Assembly (NCBI RefSeq): GCF_009392895.1
Contig: NZ_CP045488.1
Span: 1,674,001-1,738,000, forward strand
DNA length: 64,000 nt
Direction: 5' to 3'
Source of the DNA: Natronorubrum aibiense
Lineage (GTDB): Archaea; Halobacteriota; Halobacteria; Halobacteriales; Natrialbaceae
Shown: one piece after another, positions 61,580 to 64,000 of the stretch
Position numbering within the stretch: the stretch's first letter is position 1
Layout: each line of letters opens with the position of its first letter
Position numbers and translations under genes: made by a program
Notes under the pieces: model-generated
Database searches by the model: none
What the model saw: the letters and a program-made list of their open reading frames with translations, nothing else
What the model was told of the DNA's origin: nothing

Positions 61580-61706
61580 ACGTCCCGAACCACGAACGGA
61601 GGAAAAGTCGTTTCAGGCGCGGCAATGGGTGCCGATGTTCGGCTGTCGAGACTGTCTCGAGTCGAAACGCTATCAGCGGTCGACTCGGTAGTCGATCGTG
61701 AACGCG

Positions 61707-63065
61707 ATGGCGATACTCGACGACCTCTCGGGCTACGAGTTCGAGGACCTGATGGAAGATGTGTTTCGACACCTCGGCTACGAGAACGTCCGCCAGTCGA
61801 GACGGACGGCCGACGAAGGGCGAGACATCCTGATGGAGGAGGTCGTCGACGGCACCCGGCGGGCGGTCGTGGTCGAGTGCAAACACACGGCCACCGTGAG
61901 TCGCCCGATGATCCAGAAACTCCACTCGGCGGCGACGACCTACGAGTACGACGGCCCGGTCCGGGGGATGGTGGCGACGACCGGCCGATTCACCGACCCT
62001 GCCCGCGAGTACGCCCGCCAGTTGGGTGACGGTGACGGCGGCGTCGAACTCCTCGACGGGCAGGATCTCCGAGCGATCGGCGAGGAGATCGGCATGGACC
62101 TCTACAACGGCCGGATCGAGATCCTCTGTACTGAAACCCTCCAGCCGGTCCACCCCACCGCCGGCCGGGACGCCCCCGTCTTCGAGGCCGTCCGCGAGAT
62201 CGATAATCTCGAGGCCGTGACCATCCCCACGCCGGAGACGACGGTCTCTCTCGAGCCGATGGTGACCGTCCGCGCGAAGACCGATGCCACGTTCGAGACC
62301 TCCGTCGGTGTCATCCACCGAATCGACGAGACGAACGAGTTCGTCATTCACGCCGACCGCGATGCGCCCGCCGTGGCGACTGGTGACGTGCGAAACCTCG
62401 TCGTGACCCGAACGGCACCCCGCGTCGACTTCGAGGACGCGGCGCTCGAGTCGATGTTCGACGGCGTCGAGCGCAAGCGATTCGGCCAGACCGAGACGGC
62501 CTACAAGGAGTGGGCGATCGACCGGCTCCGGCAGGCACACACGACGACGATCCACTACACGGGCGGGAACAACGTTGACTACGAGAAGACCTGCACGCCG
62601 ACGCGCTCGGATATCTCTATCCAGGAGATCGATCCTGTCTACGTCCCACACGTCCGTTCGCTGCTCTCGCTCGGTTCCTACGAGTACGAATACAGCTACT
62701 ACGCCGCCGGCCCCTCGCGGTCGACCACGACCAACGACCTCCAGCGGTGTGTCCACTGTGAGACCGCCGGCCCGAACGAGTCGCACATCTACTGTGCCAA
62801 CTGCGGGAGCATCAACTGCGACGACCACATCGAAACGGAGCGACTCGAGGGTAAGCCGGTCTGTACCGGCTGTGCCGTCACCGAGCGATTCGCGTTCAAG
62901 ACGAAGTACTTCTACGACGAGGCGAACCTTGAGGCGTTCCGCGAGGAGTACGAGGCGATGCCGGTCCACGAGAAGGCGATGGAAAACCCGGCGCTCGCGG
63001 CGGGAGCCGTCCTCGCTGCGCTGTTCGTACTCGTGTTCGTCGCGAGTGTCGTCGGCGTCGTTTGA
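61707..63065 (+). CDS. Membrane-anchored Mrr-like restriction endonuclease with zinc ribbons
   Basis: This 452-aa protein has an N-terminal Mrr-type nuclease domain: EFEDLMEDVFRHLGYENV, then DEGRDILMEE with the catalytic Asp and AVVVECKHTATVSRP with E-x-K (residues 5-135). A zinc-binding tail region follows, with CVHC, CANCGSINC and CTGC (residues 350-395), and one C-terminal helix ALAAGAVLAALFVLVFVAS. ATG 61707 (MAILDDLSGYEFE) is likelier than GTG 61698. No methyltransferase is nearby. Such fusions could act on foreign DNA at the membrane. Confidence 0.82.
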   Translation: MAILDDLSGYEFEDLMEDVFRHLGYENVRQSRRTADEGRDILMEEVVDGTRRAVVVECKHTATVSRPMIQKLHSAATTYEYDGPVRGMVATTGRFTDPAREYARQLGDGDGGVELLDGQDLRAIGEEIGMDLYNGRIEILCTETLQPVHPTAGRDAPVFEAVREIDNLEAVTIPTPETTVSLEPMVTVRAKTDATFETSVGVIHRIDETNEFVIHADRDAPAVATGDVRNLVVTRTAPRVDFEDAALESMFDGVERKRFGQTETAYKEWAIDRLRQAHTTTIHYTGGNNVDYEKTCTPTRSDISIQEIDPVYVPHVRSLLSLGSYEYEYSYYAAGPSRSTTTNDLQRCVHCETAGPNESHIYCANCGSINCDDHIETERLEGKPVCTGCAVTERFAFKTKYFYDEANLEAFREEYEAMPVHEKAMENPALAAGAVLAALFVLVFVASVVGVV

Positions 63066-63087
63066 TCCGACTCGTTGACGGCCGTTC

Positions 63088-64000
63088 TCACGCCGCGTCG
63101 GTTTCGACGGCGGAGCGTGCGGACTCGGACACCTCCGCTCGCCGTTTGAGTTCTCGAAGCATCCGTCGCTCCATGACGAAGTGGGCTGGTTCCCAGAAGA
63201 GGTAGTCGACCGCGGCCTCGAGCCCTGACGACGTGGGCGACCGCATCCGGGCGACGAGCCGCGTCTTCTCCTCTTCGGGCTCCTGGAGGACGAACGCCCA
63301 GGTCCACGTCGGCCCGTCGATGGGTGGCCGGAGAACGATGGCTCGCTGTGTCTCGAGATAGACGACCTCCGGTGCACTCTCCGGCGTCGAAATCGGAGAG
63401 TCCGCCGGAGCCAACCGGACGACGTCTCCCTCCTCGAGCGTCTGATACTCTGGAACGATTCGATCGACGGTGTGGATGTCCGCGCCGAACAGGTTCTCGA
63501 GGAAATCATAGCTGTAGAACCCGCCCCGGTTCTGGCCGATCTGGACGAGCCACTGCCACGCCGCGTCGGGAGCCGCGTCGATCTCGATCGCGTGTGTCAC
63601 CTGATTGGCGGGCTCGTCGACGAACTCGTCGCCCGGCAGTGCGCCGACGGCTTCTCTGGGCGTCGTCCCCCACCGCCGGTGCCATGGTCGCACGCGGGTG
63701 TGATACGCGCCGCCTATCGAGAGGGCAGCAAGGAGCCACGGCCATCGGCGGCGCGGGACACTGACCGGCGTCCGGGCCGCGTTGCCGTCCCCGCTCGCTG
63801 TGCCCGCTGCGTCGTCGGTCGCCGATCGCGGCCGCGTCGTGTCCCGGTCGCGTGCCCGATCCTCGGCATCAGTCCGGATTCGATCGAGGGCGCGCTGCAT
63901 CAGGTAGCCGGCGAACGGGCCGATCACCCGCCAGTACCGCTCGAACTGCCGTCGGGACTCGTCGTCGGTCGTCGCCGTCCGCGCTTCGTAGGTGAGCAGC
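63088..64000 (-). CDS. SRPBCC-type protein, probably a two-domain fusion (runs off right edge)
   Basis: The frame is open from 63088 past the window edge. From the right edge it reads LLTYEARTATTDDESRR and QFERYWRVIGPFAGYLMQRA, the C-terminal look of one SRPBCC protein. A 40-residue linker (RPRSATDDAAGTASGDG) and a hydrophobic segment WPWLLAALSIGGAYH follow, then a second SRPBCC domain (EIDAAPDAAWQWLVQIGQNR, FYSYDFLENLFG). GTG 63927 is only an internal option. SRPBCC domains bind lipids or hydrophobic ligands. Function unknown. Confidence 0.7.
   Translation of the reverse strand, partial: LLTYEARTATTDDESRRQFERYWRVIGPFAGYLMQRALDRIRTDAEDRARDRDTTRPRSATDDAAGTASGDGNAARTPVSVPRRRWPWLLAALSIGGAYHTRVRPWHRRWGTTPREAVGALPGDEFVDEPANQVTHAIEIDAAPDAAWQWLVQIGQNRGGFYSYDFLENLFGADIHTVDRIVPEYQTLEEGDVVRLAPADSPISTPESAPEVVYLETQRAIVLRPPIDGPTWTWAFVLQEPEEEKTRLVARMRSPTSSGLEAAVDYLFWEPAHFVMERRMLRELKRRAEVSESARSAVETDAA

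Noticed and set aside
61545-63509. A 654-aa minus-strand open frame antisense to the Mrr-like gene
   Set aside because: It is Arg/Ser/Asp-rich noise from GC-rich codons and overlaps a gene with recognised domains; no motif supports it.
1-64000. tRNA or rRNA genes and CRISPR arrays
   Set aside because: No cloverleaf with a T-arm, no rRNA conserved block and no regularly spaced repeats were found by reading.

Overview
The window is chromosomal DNA from a haloarchaeon, probably a Natrialbales-type genus such as Natrinema or Haloterrigena (inferred). The evidence is high GC, very acidic proteins rich in Asp and Glu, ribosomal protein S6e, Tat-type lipoproteins, HTH-10, HalOD1 and amphi-Trp family proteins, and TATA boxes about 27 bp upstream of start codons, as expected of leaderless transcripts. 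Both edges cut genes: ppk1 on the left and an SRPBCC-type gene on the right. I found no tRNA, rRNA, CRISPR array or prophage.

Layout. 1-9.5 kb is a phosphate island: ppk1, an ApaH/PPP-type phosphatase, pstS-pstC-(41-aa ORF)-pstA, pstB-phoU, and a divergent AbrB-PhoU regulator. One ~20-bp motif occurs twice before pstS and once between pstB and the regulator. 9.5-13.5 kb is a small accessory patch with two MITE-like elements (one with a perfect 8-bp target duplication), a TnpB transposon with structured ends, an amphi-Trp protein and AT-richer DNA. 13.5-30.5 kb is mostly core: an amino-acid permease/M20 peptidase operon with an HTH-10 regulator, MBL, DUF2237, PHP and AAA+ proteins, three UspA proteins, a DHH phosphoesterase, S6e, a TetR regulator with its own operator, and another APC permease.

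30.9-34.4 kb holds a class-III aminotransferase overlapping a glutaryl-CoA-dehydrogenase-like gene, flanked by the divergent permease and an Lrp regulator. This looks like a lysine/5-aminovalerate catabolic module. A decayed IS200/IS605-type element abuts the Lrp gene. 34.6-44.5 kb has a beta-CASP nuclease, a previously easy-to-miss 48-aa zinc-ribbon protein, two MFS transporters, an HpcH/HpaI aldolase, a DCC protein, a stand-alone PD-(D/E)XK protein and a second TnpB transposon.

44.6-53.6 kb is the most striking region: a cytochrome c maturation (System I) island with ccmD, ccmC, ccdA, a diheme TsdA-like cytochrome, a thioredoxin, ccmF, a large secreted protein, ccmB, ccmA and ccmE. No CcmH is visible. 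53.7-64 kb returns to housekeeping: a HalOD1 protein, 6-phosphogluconate dehydrogenase, a dCTP deaminase/dUTPase, aconitase, an F420/flavin-type LLM oxidoreductase, and a membrane-anchored Mrr-like nuclease with zinc ribbons.

Three IS200/IS605-type right ends (33.9, 43.3 and 51.8 kb) each touch a TCA triplet that is the TGA stop codon of the neighbouring minus-strand gene, which points to a shared integration rule.
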